DNA from: Spirometra erinaceieuropaei
Lineage: Eukaryota > Platyhelminthes > Cestoda > Diphyllobothriidea > Diphyllobothriidae
Reading direction: 5' to 3'
NCBI GenBank assembly: GCA_902702965.1
Contig: CACRXP010000008.1
Coordinates: forward strand, 2,663,093 to 2,727,092
Length of the DNA stretch: 64,000 bases
The translations under genes were made by a program, and so were the position numbers. Positions 25,301 through 34,996 of the stretch are shown piece by piece. The notes below the pieces were generated by a model. The model had not been told where the DNA came from, made no database searches, and worked only from the letters and a program-made list of their open reading frames with translations. Numbering within the stretch: position 1 is the stretch's first letter; every line of letters starts with the position of its first letter.

Positions 25301-28300
25301 AGTTTGCACTAAGGCCTATAAGCACAGACCGGCTGAGGAGCCGAACCCCTCGTAGATGTGTAATGCAAAGGTAAAATGTCGGCGAAACACGCGTGCTTGG
25401 GCTTTTAGTTAGTACCTATGCTGATAGTATGTTATCCTTTAACGCGATGAAACAGTCCAAATATTTACAGGCTTTTAAAAATAACCTTATACATTGAATT
25501 ATTCGTTCGCGATTAAGAGTAGCGTCGTTCTTTTCGGTTAAACTCGCACTGAAAATAGAAGCGAGGAGACAAATCCCAGGAAGCAGTCTTGAAGAAGGAG
25601 ACACGATCGCTGGGACAAGAGCTTTATTAGCCTGACGTTTCGGATTCCTGCTCGAGCCCATCATCAGAGACGACAGCAGATACGGGTGCTTCAAGCACAA
25701 GGGGCTGCAGTATTTGTAGGATGCAGTCGCCATACTACCGCACACCTGTGGATATTTACGGCTCCCCCGTTCATCCAGGATCGTCACGCTTGGGGTGGTA
25801 ATTGTTTGATGGCCGACACTCTCGTCGTTAATTGCTACAATTTCATCACGTGCGTTGAATGCTAGTGTGATGATTGCTTGACCATCTGACCCACCATCTC
25901 AGCACCGAGTGCGGAAGGGGAAGTTCATCGCACTTGTTAATGGACCGGGGGCCAGTAAACCATGATTCAAGTAGCTGCAGGCCCACGCAGTTGTCACCTC
26001 TAACGAGAATTTCGGCCTCGTAGAATTTGAATGTATGGCCAGATCTCGTCGAATGAGCCGCAACTTGAGAGCTGGCGTCATTTCTCCGCACCGCTGCAGC
26101 GTGTTCGGCCATTCTCGTTCGGATCTGTCTTCCTGTTTCTCCGACGTAGTTGCTTTGTCCGCAACTGCACCAGATCCGATAAACGACTTCAGGCGTTTCT
26201 AGCCGTGGCAGCGGGTCTTTCAGTTTCATTACCTGACGCCTTGTGCATGAACCACCCGTATCTGCTTTGTCTAGATTGATGGATTCGAGTGAGAATCCGA
26301 AACGTCAGGCTAATAAAGCTCTTATCCCAGCGATTGTGTCTCCTTCTTTAACCTCGCACTGCCAGGACGTTTCATGAAGTTCAGCTCCTTGGAGGTTGTA
26401 AACGCTCGATAACTGCTTCCGGCAAAAACGAGGCAATATTGCTAAGGAGGCCGTCTTTAATTCCCAAATGTCTTTGTGCCGGGGGACGTTGGAGTGTGTG
26501 TGTGCGCGGTCTGGGATAACGGCAACCGGATTGGCAATGGAGAGCGTGGGAAGGATAGGATAAGCGATAAACAGTCGGGGTGTGGAAGGGGAGGGTGATA
26601 CGCAATGAACATCATCGTGGGCGTGGGGTCGTCAGATCTGTGAAGGGAGTCGGGTTTGGGGGGGGGTGGGGGGTGATGGAGACCAGAAGGAACTAGCTAG
26701 GGCATGCCAAGCACGATAATTGTTGAGCCGCAGTGAATGTTGGACGCACGACACTGGATGGTTGGGAGATGAGTGAGGGGTCCGTTCGGGGTGGGGGCGG
26801 TCAGGGGTTATTTTGTGTGGACTTAATATCAATGCCAATACAAGACCGAGCACTCGTGATCCACCCGCTTGCACAGCTCCGACTTCATTGGTTCTTATTA
26901 CTGCTGTCCTAGGGCAGTGTACCAGACGGGCTGTCCATGCGCGGTAGGCGGCCCTCAAAGCGAACGCTAGATTCACAGTGCGAACTGTCCCCTGACAAGT
27001 GCTTCGGAACTGAACTTCCGAGCATTTTCCGTCCTCAAGAATCTCGTTCCGGGTTGAACTGGATTATAGCTACCCCCCCCCCCCCTGAAAATGCCGTCCA
27101 CGTTACTTGTCATCTGGGCTACGTGGAATCGAGGTTCTTTGAGCGTGCACGAAAACAACCAATTCGATTTTCCTCCTCCTTCGGTCGTCATGCCCGACGA
27201 TGAGGGAGGCACAGTGACTTGTTCGTGGATAAGTTTAAAGTGATAGTGGACTTTCTCTGCAACTATCGCACTCCCTCCTCCTCCCAACCTGGGCCCGGTG
27301 TGAGGACATAGTCAAGGAGGTCAGAGGTGGGGGAGGGCGCAGGTAGCTCGCACGACTGGACCTGCACCTAGACGTGCCACTGCCCTTTGGTCACAACAAC
27401 CACTTGACCAGGATTTTAACCAACAACAACAGCACCACAACGGACCAGAAGGATGACTAGGATGACGTTACGCAGCCATACTCACGACCTGTATACCCCG
27501 TTCGAGCTCAAACGCATCCACCAGCAGGGAACCAGGCGCCAGAGAACTGCTGATTCTGGCATAGCAGACGCCTAAAATCCTTCAGGACTGCGCTGTACAG
27601 CACATACGGTACACTTGTTCTTATGTAGGCTGTAGTTTGGCACAGAGCTGAGCCATGGCTCCTACTTTTCCTCCTCCCAGGTGCCTCTAATGGTACAAAC
27701 ATTCTCACGAACACTAACGCTTTACAGGTGGTCTGGAGAACTATTTCAGGGGAGTTCGGAGAGTGTAGGTGGTTCAACCCGCGTTGTGTGACTGACCAAT
27801 TTTCTTTGCGAGTGGCCAGTGTACTTGCATTCACAATCGCGACAGAACAGGCACACACTGTCGCCAACCCCTGACCAACTGAAGGCGTCCTGTCTATGCG
27901 CGCCACGTCTACTTGTGCTGGCGAGTTTGCATGTAGTTACTAGTGCAGGTATGTTGGACACCCCCCCGAAGAGAGTTGGCAAATTGTTCAGCCGAGCGCA
28001 TGTCATGGTGACTCATGGTGGCGGAGCTTGCTCCGTAGTCCGGCCGCAAAGCGCCTGTCAGGGGCAATTCGCACTGCGAATCTAGTGCTCGCTGGGACGT
28101 TGTCGTGCAGCGGCGGCCAACGAAATCGGAGCTCTGTAAGCAGGTGAATCACGTGTGATCAACCTTGCGCTGTCCTGATATCAGTTCCACTCAAAATAGC
28201 CCTCAGGCTTCCCCTCGCCGCCGGCCCCCTTATCTATACCCCAACCACCCAGTGTCGTGCGCCTACTATCTTAGTTCATCACTTATCGTGTTTGGCTCCC

Positions 28301-31300
28301 CCCGAACACCACGTTCCTTCACTGATCCGACGCCTCCCCATACCCATGATGTTCGTTGCGAGGCGTGCCGTCTCTCTCTCTTCCCTCCCCCTTATAGAGT
28401 TTATCGTTCATCCAACTCCTCCCAAGTTTTCTGTTATCCCTCATGATTCATATTGACCCAGCTGTGAAAAACTCGGCGCCTCGGTGGGATTCGAACCCAC
28501 GCAGTAAGGGGAAGGCTTTAGTACAGCCAACGCTTTAATCACTTGAGCTACGAGGCCCCGCCGGACGACGCGAGTTTAATCACATTTGGGTCATGAAGCA
28601 GTTATCCAAGGGGGTGTAGCAAATTGATGGCGTCAATAAATGTGGCATCCGTCGCCAATTTCGCGTCATGCGCATTCCTTACGAGAGAGAGAGAGAGAGA
28701 GAGAGAGCGGGGGGCAGGATTGTTTCAAACACGCGACAGACTGAAGTGATCACTTCTGGCTTGTTACCATCATGGACGTTCAACTGAAATTTCTCGACGG
28801 CTACGTTACACGGCCCCATGCAACTGGCAAGTGATAAATAGAAGACAGACCTCTGGAGGTAATTGGGGACGATGACTGCTGGAGTCCTTCGGTAGCAGCT
28901 ATATATGGCTTCCCTGCAGTCCATAGTCTGCCCGAATGCGATTAGTTTGTACCCAGCACGAATTTTCCGATTGTCTGAGGCCTTTCAAACACATTCTCTG
29001 GGTAACGTCACGGACGATGTTGTGACTACAAGGGAGTCGATGGGTGTTGCTACTGCGAACAGCCGCATTGCCGTTAGTCAACATTTTATGCGCTCTTTTC
29101 GTGTGATTTCCACTAGGAGGGGCCTTTTCCCTCGGGTTTTGCACCACAAAAGATTGTGAAATAAGCTCTAAACCCGCCTTATACACTGTCGCGGGCTGAT
29201 TTTGATCGCATAGTCTCTCTGTCATCCACGTTGATCTAACTGCCGCGCTACTTAAACGACGTATGCAATCCCGGTAGATTGCATATTGCTATTGATTTTC
29301 GATGCTCTTGCAAATTCAAATATATTTTAGGGAAACCACAAACAAAATTAGGCTGTCTTTTAGTCTTTTGACAGATAATCACGACATCTTTATATTTCCC
29401 ACCCGAAGATGGAGTATAATTAGGTTTTAAAAAGTATATTATTATGAGATTTTTCAAGACCGCGCAAGGTTCATTCACATAACATCTAACCTGTCGGTGT
29501 ATCACTGCTCGTCATGAAATGTACAACATAGTCTGCATCCATTGCAAAATTCTGTGGACTCTATACGATATCTTTCTAAAGGCATGTAAGAATATGTGAT
29601 TTTCTGTACGCAGAATGTATGCAACTTGTAGACTAAAACCACTAAGAGCTAATACAACCACTGATCATCCTCCAAATTATTCGGCAATCATAAAAACTTT
29701 TTTTAACACCTAGTTATACTCCTTCCTAGGGTGTAAAATATAAGGATGACATGATTCTCTATCAAACGACTAAAAGAAAGCTTATTTTTGTTTGTGGTTT
29801 CTCCAAAATATATTTGAATGTGTACGACCATCGAACATCAATAGTAAAAATGCATGCTACTTAAGTAATCATTTTTTGCCGAGTACGCTTCCCACAGGGG
29901 ATTGAAATGCGGTTTATTCAAAAGCTGACACCCTGCCAAGTCCGAAATATTATAGAATTATACTGCCAGATAATCGGTATTACAGCTGCGCCCAAGTAAT
30001 ACTTTCTAATCCAAAACGCATTTCAGAATTTCAGGCAACAGTTCGTGAGATCGGTCACGCACTGTATAAATGTTTATATAATAGTAGGGGGTACTCACCG
30101 ATTTTTCTTACGGAACTCACTCGTTCCGTTAAGCCTTACGGGCTCTCCCTCTCTTGAGCCCAACCAGCAGCCGCACAGCGGCGCATGATATAGGCAGTAT
30201 GATATTACCGACAAATACAAGGGAGACTGGAATGGTCATTTCTGGCTTACTAGCCGTCGTCAGGTAGTCTTCCCCAAGCCCGAAGTGTGGAACACCCGAG
30301 GCTCGAACTCGCGACCTGTTAGGTAGTAGTCAACTCCTCCAACCATTGGGCCACGATCCCGTTGCCCTGTCGGTTTTAATCGTGAATATACAATGGTGGA
30401 GGAACGCTCACCGATCGTTCTTACGGAACTCACTCGTTCCGGGCTCCCTCTCTCCAGTCCAACCAGCAGCCACTCAGCGGCACATGATAAAGGCGGTATG
30501 GTATTATATGTATGTTATGCTATGGTTTGTATATATATATGCAAAGGTTGAGAAGCATTCATTGGTCGCGTTACGGAACTCACTCGTCCCATTATGCCAT
30601 GGGGCTGAAAGGCCGACCAACAAGGACAAGCGAGACTGGAATGCCCATTTCTGGTTTATTATTCGTCATCGGCCTGCCATACCTAATCTCAGATTTGCAA
30701 CTCTTGAGGTTCGAACGCGTGTTCTTTTGGTCGGAGGACCAGCGCTCTAACCATTGAGTCTGCAACTCGTTGCCTTGTCGGTTGCGGTAGGGTAGTTTAA
30801 CTATGATACCTCAGAAATTGCAGAGTCTGTGATTGGGTATGGCTGGCTGATGACGGCTAATAAGTCGGAAATGACCATTCCAGTCCCCTTTGTCTTTGCC
30901 AGTGATCTACTTCTACATATACTACTGATCACTGTATGACTGCCTGCGGCGCTCTAGTCCGAGCATAACGAAACTAGTATGTCCAGCAGCCCGATAGGCG
31001 AACGCACTTCCAACATATATATGGGGATTTTAGTCAGCAATTTTCGTGACTCGATGCTGTGGTTGGCACCACTGTGGGTTCATCGCTTTATTTGTGTATG
31101 GAGTTTCCGCTGCCTAAGTGCTGACCCTTCGTCACCTTTTTTGCGGTGAAGTTGACAACATGTTTGCGTCCTCTTTGACCAGCTGCCTCGCATCTGCCGG
31201 ACTTGCATTGACACGTTCACTAGTTATTAAGACAAGTGTCAAACTCTAGATCCTTCCCCTTTTACTAAACGCCTACACCGAATTTCTCCTCTCGCACCAT

Positions 31301-33375
31301 GTATCTGGGCTGACCTTTGCACTGCAGGGAAATCCCATCTGTCGACAAATTCCATGGGTGCGCAATGAAGAGCTGTTGACAGCCTGGGCGGAGGCTCGCA
31401 CCGGTTTCCCCTTTATTGACGCCGCCATGACACAGCTCCACCGTCACGGGTGGATGCATCATCTGGCCCGACATGCTGTTGCCTGCTTCCTCACTCGCGG
31501 CCAACTGTGGCAGTCATGGACGGACGGTGCGGCCGTGTTTCAGCGTCTCCTTTTGGACGCCGATTGGGCACTGAATAGTGCCAATTGGATGTGGTTGTCC
31601 GCCAGTGCATTCTTCCATCAGTATTTTCGCGTCTATTGTCCAGTGGGCTTCGGCCGCAAAACGGATCCTGAGGGCAAGTAAGTTAAACGGGCTCTCCTCT
31701 GAGACATCTTCAATACGTTTAAAGCACGCATACCATTTCTACTAACCATTTTATAAGTAACCATTGTAATTAAGCATCCATTTTATGTATTATGACAGAA
31801 ATCCGACTAACCCAGGGTACCTTGGGCGTTGGACATTTTACCCACCAGCCTGAAACACAGCAGTGAGGCCAACAGGCAATCTTTTTTGTTATACCACGCT
31901 AATAATTTGCTAGCAATTGCAAATATTCCAAAAGTAGTCGCGATAGAGTCCGCCAAAAAATAGCAACCCCACTTTCTGATTTGCATGATATGATGCTCAT
32001 TGCGCAACTAAATTCGGCTAGTAAACAACTCGGAAACGGAAGGGATAACACGTTAGTAAGGCGAAAAAATCTACTCTTTAAGTAGCTAATATGTAAAACA
32101 CTTATATTTATGAAATAAGACCCGGCCCTCGAAAAAACCGCAACGGAAAGAATTTTTCTCGGCTAGGGCTGGAGAATCGTCAGTGTCGGTATTTTCTTTC
32201 TCTTTGATATTTCTCTGAAAAAAAACATATGAAGAGCATGGCTATCTTTCCGCGGAATGTGCCAATCGAGTATTTCTATAACGAACACCTTACTGCAGGT
32301 CTTTTACTTGATCAACAATATGCTCATCGCAGGTATTCATCGTGGATTCTCATTTTCTTAGTCGACGAGGTCTCATGCGTAGGTGAGCCTATAATTATGA
32401 CCAATACTTTCATCTATAGAAGAGGGCACGTCAGAGGGGTCATAATATAAGTATAGCCTCCCAAAGCTGACTTATTTTTAAAGGTTTAACAAATGTAACC
32501 TGCAGAAACTGTCTGTTCAGACATTTGACTAAGAACGCTGAAAAATGTTAAGTATTCCCTCGCGTTTTAAGGACGCCCTGAGGCCCTTCGCACTGCGCCG
32601 TCATCAGAAAGCCCACACCGATCCTATAGAAGAATAATTGCCCTCGTCGTATTCCAGTGACCTCTGGTCACGTGACCCTATTACGGCCTGAATTCCCGCT
32701 GTGTCCCTGACCATGGGATTAGTCAACATTACTACCGTCGTAGTTAACTGCATCTTGACCAAGTACAAAAGCGGAAAAATGGCATCAAGTTTTTCTAACA
32801 TCATTGCAAACAATCGACGGACTGTCATGCTGCATATTAAATTAACTGCTGCAGCATATTCAAACTAATACCTACCTAAGCGAGTGTTATTTCTTGTCAA
32901 CATAATTTTTTTAATATTTCTATTGTGTTTTCGCGTAGCAGAAGACCGTCATTTTTTGGATGCATTATAGGCCCGTTTTTGCCGTTATTAGTTATTTTCC
33001 TAGAGTTTTCACATATTTTCCAAGTTGAACCGTCACCTGTTCTATCCATTCGTTTTTGGGCGTCTTTGTTTCAGCTTCATCAGACACTTTCTGCCCTGTT
33101 TGAAAAACATGCCTAAGCAGTACATATATGAGCCCTGGAACGCCCCACTGGCAGTGCAAAAGAAAGCTGGTTGTGTCATCGGTGTGGACTATCCGGCACG
33201 GATTGTTGATCACCAGGAAATGAGAGCCGCTAATCTTGTCAAGATGAAGGCCGCTTACGATGCCTGTCGAACACCTGCGCACAATCCATCCAAAAGGGGA
33301 ACTGACATCTCTCCCACGAAGCCCGTACAACTTGGGAGTGGCAAACTCTCGGGAAACAAGCGGAAGAAATTGTAG
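14005..33375 (+). CDS. cryptochrome/(6-4) photolyase family protein, 5 exons, 589 aa
   Basis: The five exons are 14005-14280, 17000-17572, 19580-19849, 31328-31677 and 33075-33375. They join in frame (1770 nt with stop), with GT/AG introns in phases 0, 0, 0 and 2. The photolyase-homology N domain opens at residue 5 with [13 protein letters not shown]. The FAD-binding core includes [13 protein letters not shown] (309-321), LLWREFFY (353-360), [10 protein letters not shown] (374-383), [10 protein letters not shown] (413-422) and [16 protein letters not shown] (447-462). The photoreduction tryptophans correspond to W383, W437 and W460. N456 sits where animal CRY2-type proteins and (6-4) photolyases carry Asn opposite the flavin. 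H418 and H422 are kept, as in (6-4) photolyases and many CRYs. About 36 C-terminal residues form a short basic tail ending NKRKKL, possibly a nuclear signal. The family either repairs UV (6-4) lesions or acts in light sensing and the clock. Sequence alone does not decide which. Confidence 0.95.
15215..15535 (-). repeat. tRNA-derived SINE S1, near full length
   Basis: The minus-strand head at 15530-15440 (GTGGCTCAGTGGTTAGAGGC A box, B box at about 15455) is followed by the conserved tail. The 3' part reaches the GGAACTCACAC block near 15265. It lies antisense in cryptochrome intron 1. Confidence 0.8.
15985..16040 (-). ncRNA. decayed hammerhead-like PLE end
   Basis: The minus strand reads AUGAUGA, a short GAG/CUC stem with loop, then GAAACGUC. 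C3 of the hammerhead core has been replaced and the stem is short, so it is probably a relic. No PLE reading frame remains next to it. Confidence 0.35.
16091..16135. repeat. (CCT)n microsatellite
   Basis: About 12 CCT units decaying into CTTCTC repeats. They produce spurious poly-Pro, poly-Ser or poly-Gly frames. Confidence 0.95.
17000..17572 (+). CDS. cryptochrome exon 2
   Basis: Residues 93-283, starting [17 protein letters not shown] and ending RLRRT before donor GTAAGT at 17573. It carries [13 protein letters not shown] and [11 protein letters not shown], blocks of the photolyase N domain and linker. Confidence 0.93.
18767..18893. mobile_element. small TIR element with telomere-like core
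   Basis: The left end (GGATCTTATTTCGCAGCC, through GTACCTG at 18792) and right end (CAGGTACGGCTACGAGATG, from 18868) are inverted repeats of about 25 bp with few mismatches. Between them are about ten degenerate CCCTAA-like units (18805-18866). Length is about 127 bp with no coding capacity. No target duplication was recognised. Confidence 0.6.
19289..19440. repeat. (TTC)n microsatellite
   Basis: Roughly 150 bp of nearly pure TTC, with a few C substitutions. It is polypyrimidine on the sense strand of the cryptochrome gene. Confidence 0.97.
19580..19849 (+). CDS. cryptochrome exon 3
   Basis: Residues 284-373, [11 protein letters not shown] through NYDKIV, followed by donor GTAGGT at 19850 (phase 0). 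It contains the flavin-pocket blocks [13 protein letters not shown] and LLWREFFY. Confidence 0.93.
20108..21060. mobile_element. palindromic DNA element P1
   Basis: The left end CCGTAGGTGGGCTAACTCAT and right end ATGAGTTAGTTCACCTAC are inverted. Arms match P1 consensus blocks, such as GCGTTTTCGTTTCGAAAAGA and its inverse. The termini are mutated and the TA duplication is not visible. Confidence 0.82.
21415..21620. repeat. left arm of inverted repeat around a PLE
   Basis: It is an inverted copy of 22690-22915. For example ACACGTGGTTTCGGTAATTC here faces GAATTACCGAAACCACGTG there, and GGGGAGGGGGTAAGAG faces CTCTTACCCCCCTCCCC. On the minus strand, CUGACGA, nine bases and GAAAC form a weak hammerhead-like core at about 21435-21460. 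Confidence 0.7.
21621..22660 (+). pseudogene. Penelope-like element: RT palm/thumb plus GIY-YIG, best-preserved copy
   Basis: A 279-codon frame (21625-22464) runs without a stop. It includes the RT catalytic box [10 protein letters not shown] (YVDD kept, about 21711-21740), the block [19 protein letters not shown] and the RT thumb/connector. It then reaches a GIY-YIG endonuclease start, [22 protein letters not shown] (about 22315-22380). Near 22450 the frame shifts, and the rest ([20 protein letters not shown]) continues in another frame to about 22650. The RT fingers are missing at the 5' end, where the inverted arm abuts. It lies in sense orientation in cryptochrome intron 3. It is inactive as it stands but is the least decayed PLE here. 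Confidence 0.88.
22690..22915. repeat. right arm of inverted repeat around a PLE
   Basis: Inverted partner of 21415-21620. On the plus strand it carries CCGACGA, a short spacer and GAAAC (about 22856-22880), a decayed hammerhead-like core. Confidence 0.7.
23935..24030 (-). repeat. SINE S1 tail fragment
   Basis: A match to the S1 tail (ACCGACAAAGGCAAGGGAGA, GCCAGTCATACTCAACC). The tRNA head is missing. Confidence 0.65.
25015..25440. mobile_element. foldback element F3
   Basis: The left arm contains AGCACAGGTACTAGCCAAAA and TTCGTGTTTCGCC. The right arm holds their inverted forms (GGCGAAACACGCG, TTTTAGTTAGTACCTATGCT). A second copy lies at 54845-55190 and a half copy near 39360-39475. No coding capacity. 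Confidence 0.65.
25626..25675 (-). ncRNA. hammerhead ribozyme motif in PLE end
   Basis: Minus strand: GUCU, CUGAUGA (25661-25667), an imperfect stem II with the loop CUCGAGC, GAAAC (25637-25641), then GUC and AGGC. The core is intact. GUCU pairs with AGGC (one G-U) as a short helix I, and the self-complementary ACGU would make a very short helix III. Such minimal type I hammerheads are known in PLEs and may need a dimer to cleave. Confidence 0.65.
26265..26312 (+). ncRNA. decayed hammerhead motif, inverted partner
   Basis: Plus strand: GGATTC/GAATCC stem II, GAAACGTC and AGGC are preserved. The CUGAUGA box is mutated to AGATTGA, so cleavage is unlikely. Confidence 0.5.
26590..27005. repeat. 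left arm of a 1.8-kb inverted repeat
   Basis: Blocks such as CACGACACTGGATGGTTGGG, CGATAATTGTTG and TAGATTCACAGTGCGAACTG occur inverted in 28045-28370 (CCCAACCACCCAGTGTCGTG and CAATTCGCACTGCGAATCTA). Its edges are approximate. Confidence 0.65.
27355..27545 (-). repeat. dispersed repeat R4
   Basis: On the minus strand it matches 33718-33945: GGTTCCCTGCTGGTGGATGC, GGTTAAAATCCTGGTCAAG, then GTGGCACGTCTAGGTGCAG. No coding motif. Confidence 0.6.
27740..28006 (-). pseudogene. PLE GIY-YIG fragment
   Basis: The minus-strand peptide [24 protein letters not shown] aligns with the start of the PLE endonuclease (C-x2-C-x4-Y-x-G-H-x2-R-x-L). The rest of the domain is lost. It sits between the inverted arms 26590-27005 and 28045-28370. 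Confidence 0.5.
28045..28370. repeat. right arm of a 1.8-kb inverted repeat
   Basis: Inverted partner of 26590-27005, moderately diverged. Confidence 0.65.
28478..28600 (-). repeat. tRNA-derived SINE S2
   Basis: The minus strand reads as a tRNA-like head. It has an acceptor-like GGCCTCG/CGAGGC pairing, A box TAGCTCAAGTGATTAAAGC and B box GGTTCGAATCC. The sequence continues into a tail (TTTGGGTC) shared with the copy at 61.2 kb, so this is a SINE head and not a stand-alone tRNA gene. Confidence 0.65.
28683..28708. repeat. (GA)n microsatellite
   Basis: About 12 GA units. Confidence 0.95.
29277..30064. mobile_element. palindromic DNA element P2, left end truncated
   Basis: The right terminus GAGATCGGTCACGCACTG is complete and followed by TA. 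The left copy starts inside the arm (TTGATTTTCGATGCTC near 29292). Inner blocks match other P2 copies. Confidence 0.78.
30085..30785 (-). repeat. cluster of three SINE S1 copies
   Basis: Three successive units (about 30085-30375, 30385-30510 and 30560-30785) share the GGAACTCACTCGTTCCG tail block. The first and third also have tRNA-like heads on the minus strand. A reversed tail fragment follows at 30825-30910. The cluster lies antisense in cryptochrome intron 3. Confidence 0.75.
31328..31677 (+). CDS. cryptochrome exon 4
   Basis: Residue 374 to the second base of codon 490, after acceptor CTGCAG and before donor GTAAGT at 31678. It holds most of the FAD-binding core, the HxxxH pair and the three tryptophans. 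The strongest family match of the gene. Confidence 0.95.
31678..33074 (+). other. cryptochrome intron 4
   Basis: 1.4 kb, AT-rich, with acceptor TTTGTTTCAG. No repeats or further exons seen; the joined reading frame needs none. Confidence 0.85.
33075..33375 (+). CDS. cryptochrome exon 5
   Basis: Completes codon 490 (AA|C), then [20 protein letters not shown] and a block resembling photolyase C-termini ([15 protein letters not shown]). It ends with the variable tail and TAG at 33373-33375. Confidence 0.93.
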
Positions 33376-33552
33376 ATCTTGTGGATGCTGACAGCTCATT
33401 TCAGGATACCACTCAGGGACCCTTACTACCTTTTTTTCTAACTGAGCTTCTCGTTTTCAGAGCATTTTATGTCTGTCCCTGCTTGTTATTTTTTAAATGA
33501 AGAAGAAATGAACTTGTTGTTGTTGTTCTTTTGATGGTATTGGTGTTGGTGG

Positions 33553-33553
33553 C

Positions 33554-33638
<85 letters not shown>
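33553..33638. repeat. (GTA)n microsatellite
   Basis: About 28 uninterrupted GTA/AGT units. Confidence 0.97.
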
Positions 33639-33717
33639 TTAACCTTAAGGATTGTGAGCGTCCTCTGTGCCACGATCAGCAAACCATGGCCCTCGCAGCC
33701 TGATGTAAGCTGGCTCT

Positions 33718-33945
33718 ATGGCACGTGGTTCCCTGCCGGCAGATGCGCTTGCGTCCCCGCTGGGTTTACAGTTTGTGAACATGGCTGTTCAGTCGTCATT
33801 TTGACCCGTTGTGTTGCTCTTGTAGTTGGTTAAAATCCTGGTCAAGGGATTGTTGTGTACCAAGGAGGATGTGGTGGTACGTCTAAGTGCAGATCCGGCT
33901 GCGCCAGCCACCTACGCCCTTCCTCACTCGGTCGAATTCATTACA
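33718..33945 (+). repeat. dispersed repeat R4
   Basis: The plus-strand copy of the repeat also present at 27355-27545. The shared block includes GGTTAAAATCCTGGTCAAG. Confidence 0.6.
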
Positions 33946-34287
33946 CCCCGCACGGTCGACACGCCTGAAATATGTAACTTAATAAAAGCACGCCTACTGA
34001 TAGGAAGCAAGTACGTCAACAATGTTGACTCATAATCCCAGGCTACACGGAATTGTCTCGTCTCGGTCTTGTTGACTTTGTCCTGATGCCGGGTCCAGGC
34101 GAGGAAGAGGAAGAAGTGCGACAGACGCTGCACAAGTCTGCTGCCACTACAAACTAATTCACGCGAAAGTTACCGTGCCTGCCTCCCCTTGGTGTGGAGC
34201 ACACAGTAGACATGGTCGCTTGCAACGGTCAAACTGTCAGTAGTAGTAGTAGTTGTAGTGGCGTTAGTAGTAGCGGCGTCGTAGTAG

Positions 34288-34735
34288 TAGTCAGTATGTT
34301 ATTACCGACAAAGACAAGGGAGACGTGGATGACCATTTCTGGCTTATAAAGCGTCGTCAGCCAGTCATACCCAAACCCTAAGTGTGGAACTCCCGAGGCT
34401 CGAACTCGCGACCTGTTATTTAGAAGTCCACTCCTCTAACCACTAGGCCACGAGCCCTTTGTCCTGTCGGTTTTCGGTCGGAAATATAAAATGGTAGGGG
34501 ACGCTCACCGATCGTTCTTACGGAAATCACTCCTTCCGTTGTGCCTTACGGGCTTTCTTTCTCTCTCTGGAGCCCAACGAGCAGCCGCACAGCGGCGCAT
34601 GATATAGGCAGAATGGCATTACCGACAAAGACAAGGGAGACTGGAGTGGTCATTTCCGGCTTATTAGCCGTCGTCAACCAGCCGTACCCAACCCCGTAGT
34701 GTGGAACACTCGATGCTCGAAGAACCGGTCGTTAG
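34288..34735 (-). repeat. two tandem SINE S1 copies
   Basis: Two minus-strand units (34288-34490 and 34490-34735) each show the tail block ACCGACAAAGACAAGGGAGA. The first has a full tRNA-like head; the second has a truncated one. Confidence 0.75.
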
Positions 34736-34737
34736 CG

Positions 34738-34996
34738 ACCTGGACTTCTAACTAACAGGTCGCGAGTTCGAGCCTCGGGTGTTCCACACTTCGGGGTTGG
34801 GTATGACTGGCTGACGACGCCTAATAAGCCAGAAATGTCTATTCCTGTCTCCCTTGTCTTTGTCGGGTAATAACATACTGCCTATATCATGCGCTGCTGT
34901 GCGGCCGCTGGTTGGGCTCGAGAGAGAGAGAGCCCGTGAGGCAGAACGGAACGAGTGAGTTCCGTAAGAACGATCGGTGAGCGCCCTCAACCACAA
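34738..34996 (+). repeat. SINE S1 copy in opposite orientation
   Basis: The plus strand begins in the head (AACAGGTCGCGAGTTCGAGC) and runs through the tail to GAGCGCCCTC. With the preceding unit it forms a long inverted repeat centred near 34737. Confidence 0.8.

Larger units (their letters stand above)
25586..26355 (-). pseudogene. PLE GIY-YIG endonuclease between inverted hammerhead ends
   Basis: The minus-strand frame 26229-25846 encodes a GIY-YIG endonuclease domain: [29 protein letters not shown], then [13 protein letters not shown]. No RT remains. The flanks 25586-25680 and 26265-26355 are inverted copies of each other. Both contain GCCTGACGTTTCGGATTC or its inverse and a TTTATTAG/CTAATAAA block. 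The unit is therefore a solo endonuclease between head-to-head PLE terminal sequences. It lies antisense to the cryptochrome gene. Confidence 0.8.
19850..31327 (+). other. cryptochrome intron 3 (11.5 kb)
   Basis: Donor GTAGGT and acceptor TTGCACTGCAG. It contains a P1 palindrome, three PLE remnants with inverted flanks, a foldback element, a 1.8-kb inverted repeat, SINE S1 and S2 copies, and a truncated P2. In the stretches 21061-21400, 22916-23930, 24031-24915 and 30912-31327 nothing was recognised. Confidence 0.85.

Noticed and set aside
28485..28570. Possible functional tRNA gene on the minus strand
   Set aside because: The anticodon arm and variable region fit poorly and the sequence continues into a repeat tail shared with the copy at 61.2 kb, so it is a SINE head.
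33467..33833. Poly-valine or poly-threonine protein
   Set aside because: Translation of the GTA microsatellite.
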